Shown: piece after piece, positions 20,754 to 30,800 of the stretch
Layout: every line of letters begins with the position of its first letter
Numbering within the stretch: position 1 is the first letter of the stretch
Assembly (NCBI GenBank): GCA_017506865.1
Contig: JAFCMP010000554.1
Span: 124,001-188,000 of the forward strand
Length of the DNA stretch: 64,000 bases
Direction of reading: 5' to 3'
Origin: Tribonema minus
Lineage: Eukaryota > Sar > Xanthophyceae > Tribonematales > Tribonemataceae
Program-made: the position numbers and the translations under genes
The notes under the pieces: generated by a model
What the model saw: the letters and a program-made list of their open reading frames with translations, nothing else
What the model was told of the DNA's origin: nothing
Databases searched by the model: none

Positions 20754-22555
20754 CGTCATCAGCAGCAGCAGCAGCGTCGGAATGTACGCATCAGCACTAA
20801 ATGCATGTCGAAAGCAGGCTGTGAAATTATTGCGCGTGTTTCGCTGTGGCTGCCGTACTGACGCACCGCTTCGCTGCGTGGGCCGACATTGTGCCGGTGG
20901 CTCCGTGTTGAGCAACCCATGTATGTGCCTTTGTTCCCCTCTACACTTTGCATGCAACGTGCATGCGCGGAAGCGATGCTATTCAGATGAATGCGCTGCG
21001 CCCGTTCAGCGCTTACTGCCGACCGCTCATGAGGGATGCACATCAGCTAAGCTGCTGTGCAAGATGGGAAGTGAAGCTGCAATTGAGCTCTGCCCAATAT
21101 AATAATAACTGGAGCCTCCGTGTCGCCGCACGGATGGTTCAAAACTTCATCTTCTGCACTACGCGCATTCAAGAGCGCTGTCAATAGCTGCTGCACCTCC
21201 TGTGTTGGGCTACCAGCTGGAGCTGGCCCAGCGAACACGTGAGACCTTTCCATACTGAACACCCATGCCCTCAAACGCTACAAAGCTCGCGCACAGAAGT
21301 CTTTTGACCTGTGGATATGATGGCACTGTTTGACTCGTGGCCAATGACTGCAACAGCGGCGACCACGATTATTGGTGGAAGGCACTTGCGGCTAACCATC
21401 CTTTGTCACCTAGAGCTCTACGATCATTCGATTCGTTTCCATAATGAACTTCTACTAATAAGCGCCTCGTGTGCTGCAAAGAGCAAGATATTAGTGTTTG
21501 AACCATGTTGTGCAGTAGTGGTTCTATAAGGCCTTTCTCGTTGCAAACCCAGTATACTGCTGAACACTGATAGCTTTCAGTCTTCCACTCCTCACTGACC
21601 TTGCACACTTGTTGTCCACCAGCCAGAGCGACTGCAGTTGACTGAGATGGCGCAGGTGGCGCACCTGTCACGGGCCATGCATGGCAGCAGCAACATGACA
21701 CAGGTGCAGAGTGAAGTTTCGTGGCCGAGCGTGATGCAACATCGGCAACAGACGGAGACAAGTCACAAACAAGCGGATAGATAGCACAGAAAACAATCAA
21801 TGACAGAGCTGGATGGCGCAGTGCTGCGTGCTGCTGTGCGATGCAAACAATGAGGGTGCCCCAGCGCAGTCGGTGGACAGTTTCCGTAACCGCCATCAGG
21901 CGTAACAGACTGAGCATGCATACACGGAAACGAATCACAATAGCGTAGAGCTCTAGGTGACAAGGTGTGGTTTCCGAAAGTGCCTTCTACCAATAATTGT
22001 GGTTGCCGCTGCTGCGGCAATCGGCCGCGAGTCAAACAGTGCCACGATATCCACACTAGTCGCAAGACTTCTGTGTACATACCTCATGTATGTCGGCGAT
22101 CGCATTGTTGCGCAAGTACAGCTCCCTGAGCTTGGCGCACGCAGAGAAAGGCCGCAGAGTGGAGATCTCGTTGACGCTCAGAGACAGCACCTCCACATTG
22201 GGGAGCTGTGAAAGTATGGTGACGTCCCGCAAGCCCAGCCCGAAGCAGTTTAGCTTTATCACCTGCGCTGACCACAAAAGCACGAGGTCAAGTGACATGC
22301 AGGTGGGGCTTTACCGGTTACTGTATAGATATGATGCTCGCGGTGTTTGTCGTTGCGGATTGAGAGGGGATGCTGCAGCGCATGAGCCAATCCGACTTCA
22401 AGTTAGTCGCAAAAGCAAATGCGGAGTGCCTTTGTGCCAAGGACGTCAGGCGACGCGGAGCCAACACTCACCTCTATAAGATTCGGTTTCCGAGTTGCCG
22501 ACAAAATCATGTCCACAGTGAGCACTGAGTTTGCTTCCGCTGCGAGTGCCGCCAT
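18768..22555 (-). CDS. CFAP410: CFAP410-like leucine-rich repeat ciliary protein (C21orf2 family)
   Basis: Five exons on the minus strand: 22555-22472, 22262-22083, 21664-21600, 20687-20164 and 19135-18768. Total 406 residues, and every phase agrees. Exon 2 holds two LRR repeats (VIKLNCFGLGLRDVTILSQL, then NEISTLRPFS and LRELYLRNNAIADIHE). The 65-base exon 3 supplies the third (LQSLWLVDNKCA). Exon 4 begins with the LRR cap (YRLKVLRAVPQLRKLD). The last exon carries the C-terminal helix VTRVETAVLLLLRELGAPAL, which matches the conserved end of C21orf2. Human CFAP410 acts at the basal body/cilium and is linked to NEK1. The middle is inflated by poly-Gln/Ala/Gly/Ser tracts from CAG repeats, making it longer than the roughly 256-residue human protein. 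Divergent from TruA. Confidence 0.9.
19195..19980. repeat. Diverged tandem repeats in CFAP410 intron 4
   Basis: Blocks at about 19200-19375, 19540-19640 and 19850-19975 share cgcgcggggcaa, tgctggcgttgctgagtg-like and gtgtgaaatcaccta segments. Units are around 300 bases and heavily diverged. Their origin was not traced to an exon edge. Confidence 0.45.
20700..20778. repeat. CAG/CTG microsatellite
   Basis: An imperfect (CAG)n run of about 75 bases immediately beside the acceptor of CFAP410 exon 4. Length change here could affect splicing. Confidence 0.8.
21350..21444 (-). repeat. Dispersed repeat family, copy 2 (left arm of inverted pair)
   Basis: About 95 bases, containing ggtggaaggcacttgcggct, cacctagagctctacgatc and attcgtttcc. 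It is the reverse complement of the copy at 21925-22016 with about 80 percent identity by eye. CFAP410 exon 3 lies between the two. Confidence 0.8.
21925..22016 (+). repeat. Dispersed repeat family, copy 3 (right arm of inverted pair)
   Basis: Contains ggaaacgaatcac, gtagagctctaggtgacaag, aagtgccttctaccaataat and ttgccgctgctgc. It pairs with 21350-21444 as an inverted repeat about 480 bases apart. Confidence 0.8.
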
Positions 22556-22754
22556 GGCATGAGCAGCGCGCCGGGATCCTGATTATGCCTGCTGGACACT
22601 CAATGGCTTAGCTGACGCCGAAGCACACAGCAGCGAAGTGTGAATAAGCACTATGGCATGAGCCTGATAGTGCACGATGGGCCACGTTCAACGCGAAGTT
22701 CAAGTTCAAGTGCCGATTGAAGTTCATTCGTATCTGATCTGAGGAAAGAACGCG
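22556..22754. promoter_or_regulatory. Bidirectional promoter, CFAP410/TruA
   Basis: Only 199 bases separate the two divergent start codons, so both promoters must be here. I see no TATA box. The stretch includes caagttcaagt-like sequence and a short gcgaagttcaagttcaagtg direct repeat. Confidence 0.5.
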
Positions 22755-25700
22755 ATGGTAATGGCGCGGGCCAGATATCGTATGACGGTGGAGTACATGG
22801 GGTGCAGCTATGCTGGGGTGGTGGCGCAGCCAGGAACGCGGACCGTGAGCGGAGCTCTGCAGGCCGCTTTTGAGGCCATCACTGGAGCAGGCAACGCAGC
22901 TCCCATTCAGTGGAGCAGCAGGACTGATGCCGGCGTGCATGCTACAGGAAACGTTGCTCACATCGACATCACCCGAGTGCGGAAAGAAGGGTGAGATCTA
23001 AACACGATTCAGCTTTCCCTGAGCAAAATTGAAGTTCGCAAGGCGTGAAGTTGGGGGGGGCGCTGGAAGCTTACGTTAAAGTTGCGCGTGCCGTCGCAGC
23101 CACGTCTACAATGTAGGAAGTGATAGAGCGAAAACAATTTATTGGCATTTACTGTCAGTGGGTCAGGCAGCAACCCTTATGGTGATGTTCTTGTCGTCAT
23201 GAAGTGTGACGACTGGCACGCCCAACATCCGGTGTTTGCATGCACATGCCTTCAGACAGAGCCAATGGCGTCCGCTGTCTCCAAATCACCTGGCTAAAGC
23301 TTGCACTCAATGCACCTTTGCACTTGAGATTAAATGACAGCATGTGGCTGCCACCTCTCTCGTGTTCTGAGGCACGTGACGCACGGTCTTGACATCAGTG
23401 CTGTGCTGTACTCGCAAGACGGTCGAATTGGTGCCACTAGCCTATTTTCACGCCGCCACCGCTCAACAGCGCAAAACAACAAGTCCGCGACCGCTTCACA
23501 CCCGCGTGAGCCGTGCTGAGCTCTCATTAGTGCAGCTGTTGCCTGTCCCGGCGAACGCAACGCTGTTCTGATGATGACAGACGTTGGATGTGGTTGTACC
23601 GAAAGCGAAACCCTGAACCGCCACATGCTTGTCGTATCACCAGCACATCACAATACACTCACCACAAAGGCAAAGCTCCGAGCCCCCTTTCTGCACCCCG
23701 TCTGCATCGAAAAAACCAGAAACAAGGAGCTTGTACAGTAACTCCATTGACCAAGGTCTGCAGCAGCAGCAGCCTCTCACTCCAACGCTGACCTCCGCGT
23801 GCTATGTACATCCCATGCGCGAAGCCAGGCGGCGCGGCGGCAGCGGCGGCGCGTTCGACGCCACCGGCCTCGGTCGTGCCGTCAACCATGCCCTCAGGCA
23901 GGAACGACACGACGTGCACCTCGTTGACCTGGAGCTGGTGCCGGACGCCTTTCACGCGCGACACCACGCGGCCGGCCGCACGTACGTGTACCGGATTGTG
24001 CACCCGCTCTGGCCAGCGGCGGCGGAAGGCGCGGGGGGTCCACGGAATGGCGGCAGATCGGCGCTGAGTCAGGTGCGGCGGCTTCTTTTTTTGAGGGGGG
24101 GGGGTATGTGCGTATATGAGTTTCACGCGCGCCACCACGCGGCCGGCCTGCACGTACGTGTACCGGATAGCGCACCCGCTGCATACGGCGGCGGCAGAGG
24201 AGGGCACGCGGGGGGCGCGGGACGGCAGCAGATCGGCGCTGAGTCAGGTGCGGCGGTCGATTCTATTTGTGGGGGGCATGTACGTACTTCCGAAGTACAT
24301 GTAGTTCAGGTGAGCACTGCTAGGCTCTAGCTGCGCATACCTGGCCTGGTTGACCTTTGCTGACAACGACTCCCGAGTTCGGCATTTTTCAAACTCGGCG
24401 TTTGTGTGTGGGCGGACAATAAGCCGAATAAATGATGAAATGAGCTTGCGGTAGTCGCAGCGTGTGCAGCTTGGTGGCTGCCAAGTCTACACAGCCGCAC
24501 TCGCGCATCATCGCCTGTGCCCTCTCAGCGCAGCACCACACGAGCCCACCTCCCCCCATCCTATGCCCTGCTGCAGAATCAGCTGTGTCATCGCGTGCAA
24601 TCAAAGCAGGTCCGCGCCGCCTTCGCCTGCAGCGCACGCGAGCACACGCAGCAGCACGCGCGACCACACATTCGCTCTGACCAAACGAAGACCTCAACTC
24701 ATGACACCGCAGCGCGCACGTCACATCCCCCCCCCCCTCCCGCCCGCGCCCCACACAGCCGCGGTGCCCGAAGACTTCAACGCAGGACACCGCAGCACAC
24801 GTCACACCCCCCCCCCCCCTCCCCGCCCCCCCTCCCCTCCCCCCCCCGTACAGAACCTCCTCTTCGAGCGCGGGCGCGCGTGGCAGGTGCCCGTCCCCCT
24901 GGACCTCGAGCGCGTGCGCGCCGCCGCGGCAGCGCTCAGCGGCGTCCACGACTTCACCAGCTTCCGCGGCGCCGCGTGCGTCATGAAGTCGCCGCTGCGC
25001 CGCATAGAGCGCTTTGATGTAGAGGCGCGCGGGCCGCCGGTGGCGTGCGGCAGTAGCGGCGGCGGCGGCAGCGGCAGCGGAGCGCCGGCGTGGCAGTCGC
25101 TCACGTTGTCGGTGCGCTGCCGCTCGTTCCTCAATAGACAGGTGCGGCAAATGCGGCAGCGCTCCGATGACTACCTGTGCCCCCGTCGCTGTCACCGCAG
25201 CCTGAATACGTGCGCAATATGGTCGTCGTATACCGCTTCTGACGCTGCACCCCACCAGCGGCATTTCGCGTCCGTGATGGGTCATACGTGTTTTTCCCGA
25301 GCCTGCGTTGCTCCAGCTGCAGATTGCGTCAGCGTTCCGGGGTTACCCCCCCCCCCCCATCGATCCCGCTGCCGCGCGCTGCAGGTTCGAAACATGGTCG
25401 GCGCATTCAGTGCGGGCGCCATACGCGTGCTCTGCGCATCCGATGCGCGCTGCGCAGGGTGCGGCAGCCTCTGATGAGCGCCTGCTTGGATGATAGTACC
25501 GTTCTGCGACTTGTATACAAACTGTTGAAACTCAATGAAGCGTTAGTTTTCTTCAGCTGCGCCCCGTCGCTGCCACAACAACTTGGAATTTGCAGCGCTC
25601 TGACGACTGCCTGTGCCCCCTTTGCTGCAACTTCAACAGGTGCGCAATATGGTCGGCGCCATTCAGCAGGTGGGCGCGGGCGTCATGAGCTTGGACGAGC

Positions 25701-26869
25701 TCATTGCCCTGCTGCATGCCAGGGACCGGTCGCTGGCGCCGCCGCCCGCGCCGCCACACGGCCTGTACTTGCAGGTGCGTGGCGTGTGATTGCGATTGAT
25801 GCTGCTGCACATATATTTCGAAGTACTTTATGTGTACGCTGCTGTGCATGCAGCTGTGTAGGGTGTACCATCACCTGTTTGCAGAATGCATAGAAGTATG
25901 TAGAGTACCATCAGTCATATGTGGCGCCGCCGCCAGTGCCGTAGCACGGCCTGTAGTTACAGGTGTGTGATGTCTTCGCTGTGACGGGTGCAGGTTACTC
26001 TGCCGGGGTTGCTGCTTTGTGCGTCGCGCCATCGCCTGGTTGCGTGGTCTGTACTTGCACGTGTGTGTATGGAGGGGGGGCGGGGGGGGGGCTGCTGTGC
26101 AGGCATGTATGTATCTGTACTTTTGTGCAAAGTATGGTGCCCGATGTAGGCTTGTACTATACTCGTACTTTCCAATGATCGCTGCCGCCCGCGACATGAC
26201 ACGGCCTATATTCACAAGTCTGTGCTGCGCCGCCCGCCGGTGCAAACCTATACTCAGAATGAACTGCGCAAGTGTGGATGAGCGACCATACGCACGAATG
26301 CGTATGCCCTGAAAGCAGGCACCTCCGTGCTCAAAGTGCAGCACATCACCACGCTTTGTAAATGAGCGCGCGCGTATAACCATGGTGGCCGTATCGCTAT
26401 GAGTTGCTTGGCTTGCGCTGCTTTGCCCGCCAGTCAGGGGGGGGGGCAGACTCTCCACGACGGGTTTGGTTCTGGCATGCAGTGAAGCACGCCGCAGTGC
26501 GCATCAAGCTGCCGCGAAGCTGTCACTCACACACACACACACACCCGCCCTTTCAGAGCTCCGCATGCCGAATCATTTAGTTTTCTGTACAGGCAAGTCA
26601 TGTCACACAAATACGTTTGCAGCGCCCTCGTTGAAAAAGCGCCCTGTCGACACCCCCGCATAAGCTCATGCTCACCGGTGCCCTCCCATGCGCGCGCGCG
26701 GTGTCAGGAGGTGCACTATCCGCCGATGGAGGACATTCTTGCCGCCGCGGCGCTTTACGCAGAAAACCGCGCCGCCGCTTTACAAGATGGGCAACTTCAG
26801 GGGGAGGCAGCAGACACAGACGATGAAGAAGGCTGCCTCTCGGATCGCGAAACTGCAATAAGATTGTGA
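22755..26869 (+). CDS. tRNA pseudouridine synthase, TruA/PUS1-3 family
   Basis: Five exons: 22755-22990, 23829-24072, 24854-25141, 25640-25774 and 26708-26869. They sum to 354 residues with consistent phases. Exon 1 has YRMTVEYMGCSYAG and the catalytic motif SRTDAGVHATGNVAH (the Asp makes the covalent adduct). Exon 2 has VPDAFHARHHAAGRTYVYRI. Exon 3 has GVHDFTSFRGAACVMKSPLR and ends RSFLNRQ. Exon 4 starts VRNMVGAIQQVG and ends HGLYLQ. Exon 5 starts EVHYPP, then has an acidic tail. The enzyme isomerises uridine in tRNA, classically around positions 38-40. A second in-frame ATG at 22761 is possible. Introns 2, 3 and 4 contain echoes of the neighbouring exon ends. Eukaryotic paralogue (PUS1 or PUS3 type) not decided. 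Confidence 0.93.
24095..24260 (+). repeat. Echo of the TruA exon 2 end/donor
   Basis: A copy of roughly 130 bases of the 3' half of exon 2: ttcacgcgcgccaccacgcg, the TYVYRI region, then gatcggcgctgagtcaggtg with the donor. Indels break the frame. The preceding ttgaggggggggg follows the real donor. Confidence 0.85.
24680..24853 (+). repeat. Tandem repeat before TruA exon 3
   Basis: Two units of about 75-85 bases share cgaagac-tcaac, gacaccgcagc and cacgtcacacccccccc. The poly-C tract (about 24811-24848) runs directly into the CAG acceptor at 24851. Confidence 0.7.
25185..25639 (+). repeat. Echoes of the TruA exon 4 acceptor/start
   Basis: Copies near 25185-25230 and 25378-25415 of the exon 4 start (gtgcgcaatatggtcg-like, ending ggcgcattcagtgcgggcg), before the true exon at 25640. 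The upstream pieces gcgctc-gacgactgcctgtgccccc are repeated too, at 25160 and 25595. Confidence 0.8.
25775..26230 (+). repeat. Echoes of the TruA exon 4 end/donor
   Basis: Three degraded copies (about 25940-25975, 26040-26072 and 26195-26225) of ccacacggcctgtacttgca plus the following donor. Each is preceded by a gccgccgcc-like stretch corresponding to the PPPAPP codons of exon 4. Confidence 0.75.
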
Positions 26870-26874
26870 CACTT

Positions 26875-27115
26875 TGGCTTAGTCGCCGTGACTTGCTGCG
26901 CGCTGCTGTTTCTGGTGCTGCGCCCCCTGCACACGCCTTGTACAGGCGACATTCATGACTATGTGAGCGAATGTCACTGAATGGGGCTATCTGAGTTCAA
27001 CAACTGCATACCTCACTATTGAAGTACAGCGCGTCACCGCACTTGCCTGTGCAGTTTACAGTGTACACACCTGCGAGCCTCGATATATAGCCGCAGCTCT
27101 CTGCCACAGCACATG
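26875..27115. other. Intergenic, no gene seen
   Basis: Downstream of the TruA stop. No domain, array or polyadenylation signal that I can support. Confidence 0.3.
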
Positions 27116-27117
27116 CA

Positions 27118-27505
27118 AGACGTATCGGATACGCAGAGATACAGCACTGTCTGCAGGTGCAGGGATGCACGTACTAAGGGTGCCACTGGCACAGGAAATG
27201 GTCCCACATCTTGAGCAAAGCCTTCAGTATATCAGGTCAACTGTTGATGACATGCACCAAGCAGACGTAGAGCGCATTGACGAAGCAGCAGGCAGCTGGC
27301 ATCGTCAGCGTATCTGATACGCAGAAATACAGCACTGCCGAAAGGTGCGCGGAAGCACGTTCTGAGGGTGCCACTGGCACAGGAACTGGTCACACATCTC
27401 AGCAAAGCTTCATGCGGTCCTTCAATGTCCAGTCGACTGCTGGTGGCAAGCACCAGGCGAACGTGGAACGAATTTCCGGAGCAGCACAGGCAGCTGGCAA
27501 TGTCC
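27118..27505. repeat. Tandem duplication, about 183 bp, two copies
   Basis: Units start at about 27120 and 27303 with cgtatc-gatacgcagagatac and share gggtgccactggcacaggaa and gcagcaggcagctggca. Between TruA and TIM22; not part of a gene I recognise. Confidence 0.75.
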
Positions 27506-27728
27506 TCGCAATCAGCAGGCACCAGCACATGAGCTCATCAATCAAGAACACACGGTCGTCAAGACATGACATCATCGGACAAACGCAAACTTCAACTTCA
27601 GCCACGCAAAGCGACTGCTGGGGCCAGCCAGAAAAGGCGCCGCGCATCAGCGGAAGTTCATTTACAGGTTCAACAGGATCTGTACAGGCGCACCGTGCAC
27701 ACGCGCCGCCGCCGCTGGCGAACGTGGC

Positions 27729-27827
27729 TGCAGCAGCGGCGGCCACGCTCACTTGTGGAACGCACTTGCGCGGCTGACCACGCCTCGTCGCCTAGAGCTC
27801 CACGGTCTTTTGATTCGGTTCCGTAAA
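27729..27827 (-). repeat. Dispersed repeat family, copy 4
   Basis: A nearly full-length relative of 21350-21444 in the same orientation: ctgcagcagcggcggccacg, acgcacttgcgcggctgacc, gcctagagctccacggtc and attcggttccgtaa. It ends 20 bases from the TIM22 stop codon. Confidence 0.75.
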
Positions 27828-27846
27828 ATGCAACAGCTTTTTGTGT

Positions 27847-30800
27847 TCAATGGCCCATGACGGCGTCGATGACGGCGCTGAACGCTGCCATGCCTAGGCA
27901 GCCGCCCACGGCTTCTTTTGGCCCGGCCTTAATGCCAAACGCCATGCCTGTGATGCACCCGCCGTAGACGCTGTTCATCATGTCTGCGAGAGCAGTAGAT
28001 AAGTTCAACTTTTAACTTCAACATCTATATCACGTCATGTTGGTGCGTAGTCGAGTTCAATGTGTGGCAGAGGGAAGAACGCATGATGATCACGCATGAA
28101 TGGTCGTGGTGACCAGCGTTCAATTTCATCTTCAACGCCGACCTCACGCCACGTTGTGCGTAGTCAAGTTCAAAGCGGAGGGAAGGGTGCCCGATGCTCG
28201 CGCATGAGCGGTCGTGATGGCCAGTGTTCAATTTCATCTTCAACACCGACCTCACGCCACGTTAGTTCTGAGTCAAGTTCAATGCGGAGGGAAGAGCGCA
28301 CGATGCTTGCGCATGAACGGTTGGGATGACCAATGGCGACGCCGCGCCATGAGCTGGCCCAAAAATGTAGACAAGTTCAACTTCATCTTCACCATCGACC
28401 TCATGTCACGTTGTCAAGTTCAATGCAGCGGAGGGAAGAGCGCACAGTGCGCGCGCATGAGCGGTCGCGATGACCAGTGGCAAACCCAGTCATGAGCTGG
28501 CCCGAAAACGGTGCATGTGAGATCGCGTCCGCCCCTCGCCCCTGTGCGCCGCATAGTGCGCGACAGTCTGCAGTCAAGTATATGTGTATGTGTGTGTGTG
28601 TGTGTGTGTGTGCACAACATAGGTGGAGGTTTCACTTTGCAAGAACATTTTACAGGTTGCAACACGTGGCGGACGAGTTTACAACTTAGGTGGAGGTTTC
28701 ACTTTGCAAGAACATTCTACAGGTTTCAACACGTGGCGGACGAGTTAAACTTGTACGTGGAATAAAAATCATCAGGGTTAGGGTTAGGGTTAGGGTTAGA
28801 TTGAGCGCGTGGAGTTTGCGATGCAGCATCGACTTCAAATATGAACGCCGCAAGACGCGAGCAGGCGCAGCACCAGAAGCCCCGACCCCCGTGGGCGATA
28901 TACTTCAAGTAGCATGTGATCGGCAAGCTCACCCTGGCCCTAACACTGACCCTACGCGTCGACTGCTTCATAAAGCATCTGGTGCCAGCAGAGAGTATTT
29001 CGCAATTCCGAAGTTTGCGTTCACCATTGCGATCGCAGCGCTGGTCGGCAAGCACTCCGGAGTCAGCTGCTTCGTGAAGTATCTGTTGCCAGACGCGAGC
29101 CTGTTGCAGTAATGCCAAGTCCGCGTTCGTCGGTGCTATCGCAGCACTGGTGCCGACGCCGCTTCAACTTCCACCGCAACCAGTGATAAAAGGTGTCATT
29201 TTGACGTGCAGCGCGCAAGTGACTACCACCAGCGGTGCAGGCGCGCTGCGCAGCGGACTTGCGAGGGGGCGTGTTTGACATACGTACATACCCCTAGTAA
29301 TGCATGCCCGGCGCAGCGAGGACGGGCGAAGCGCGCGAGCAGCAGCGGCGTGCGTATGCAAAGTGGGGTGACGCACAGCGTACTTGAGGTATTGACAGAA
29401 GCTGACGGTAACCGTGCTCTAGTTCCTGCGCATCAGTAGTCAACGACGACCATGTCAAACCCTGCCACTACACCTCGCCATGTTTGCCGTGCAATGCTCC
29501 ATGACTCACTCCCTCACTCACTCACTGAGTCACTAGCCTTCACCCTAACCCTGGCTTTTACGCATAGCAAGCCCTGAGCCTCACCGTGCCTGCCGTGCGC
29601 ATTCATGTTCTCCACATGACATAGGATTAGGGTTAGCTGGCCTCCACCCTAAGCCTAACCCTACCTCTAAACATAAACTTGACGCTGATTCAGGCCTTGC
29701 CGTGCTTGCTGCGCATTCAACCCTAACCCTAACCCTATACCTAAACCTAATTCGCAGCCTCACCGTGCTTGCCGCGCATCTTCTCAATGACGCACTCGCT
29801 CGCCATGAAGATGGCGGAGAAGCTGGCAAAGTTCTTGGCCATGCCCAGGCTGCGCGATTTGGTGCCCAGGTACGCGGCTCTGGCCTGAATTAGGGTTAGG
29901 GTTTGGGGTTAGGGTTGGGGTCATCGCAACCATGGAAACCAGAAGCGGGTGTCGGGCAAGGGCAGTCAGCCTCAGCGTAAGTAAGCATGTCCGCAAAATC
30001 ATACACAAATGGTGCACACACTGTGGCGGTGGCAAAGTGAGATTCGCTGCAGGGTGTCAGCGTTGAGTCATGTCGATGCGTGTCCTTTGTAGGGGCTCTG
30101 GCCTGGGTTAGGGTTTAAGGTTGGGATGAGGGTTATCGCGACGCACAGACCGGAAGGGGGTGTCAGGATGAGGGTTAGGTTAGGGTTAGTGTCATGCAGC
30201 ATCAGTGAGCCCCAGCAAAAGGGAGCTTGTCAGCATAATTGCACACGGATGGTGTGCACATTGTAGCGGTGACAAGATGAGACTTGGTGTGAAGTTTCCG
30301 CATGAGGTGACATCAATGCGTGTCCTCGTGAAGTCTTCGCTTCTAACGCGCCCTTGCGGCGTGGACGATTACCTACATCTCATGACGACGCAGCACGGTC
30401 ATGCAGCGCTATGCATACATACTGCACAGGACTCTACAGTACCGATCGAATTTTGATCACCCTGCGAGTGTGAGCTTGTGCACGCCACTGCACGTGCGAA
30501 GCGCGTCATGAGAGTCCTACGCTACATACATACATACAGAACAGGACTTTAAAATGCTAACAACTGCATTTGCCCCATAAGTGTGAGCGTTTGCATGCCC
30601 TGCATGTGCGAGCGTGTCGTAGGGATCCTACGATTCGCCGAAACGCCTACGGCGAGCAGCGCAACGACGTGCGTCAAAAGCTTCAGCCATGTGCCACACG
30701 AGGATCACGTCACAATAATAATGTTGTGTCTATGTCAAAGCTGTATGCCTAACATTGCCGTGCTTGGCCGCAGAAGGTATGAGGATGCACCTAGCACCTC

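Noticed and set aside
21350..22016. A MITE-like transposon with 90-base terminal inverted repeats
   Set aside because: The interior contains a conserved coding exon of CFAP410 (21600-21664), so the pair is better read as two repeat copies flanking an exon than as one small element.
24116..24304. A second TruA exon 2
   Set aside because: Frame-breaking indels and loss of the conserved VPDAFHAR start; it is an intronic echo.
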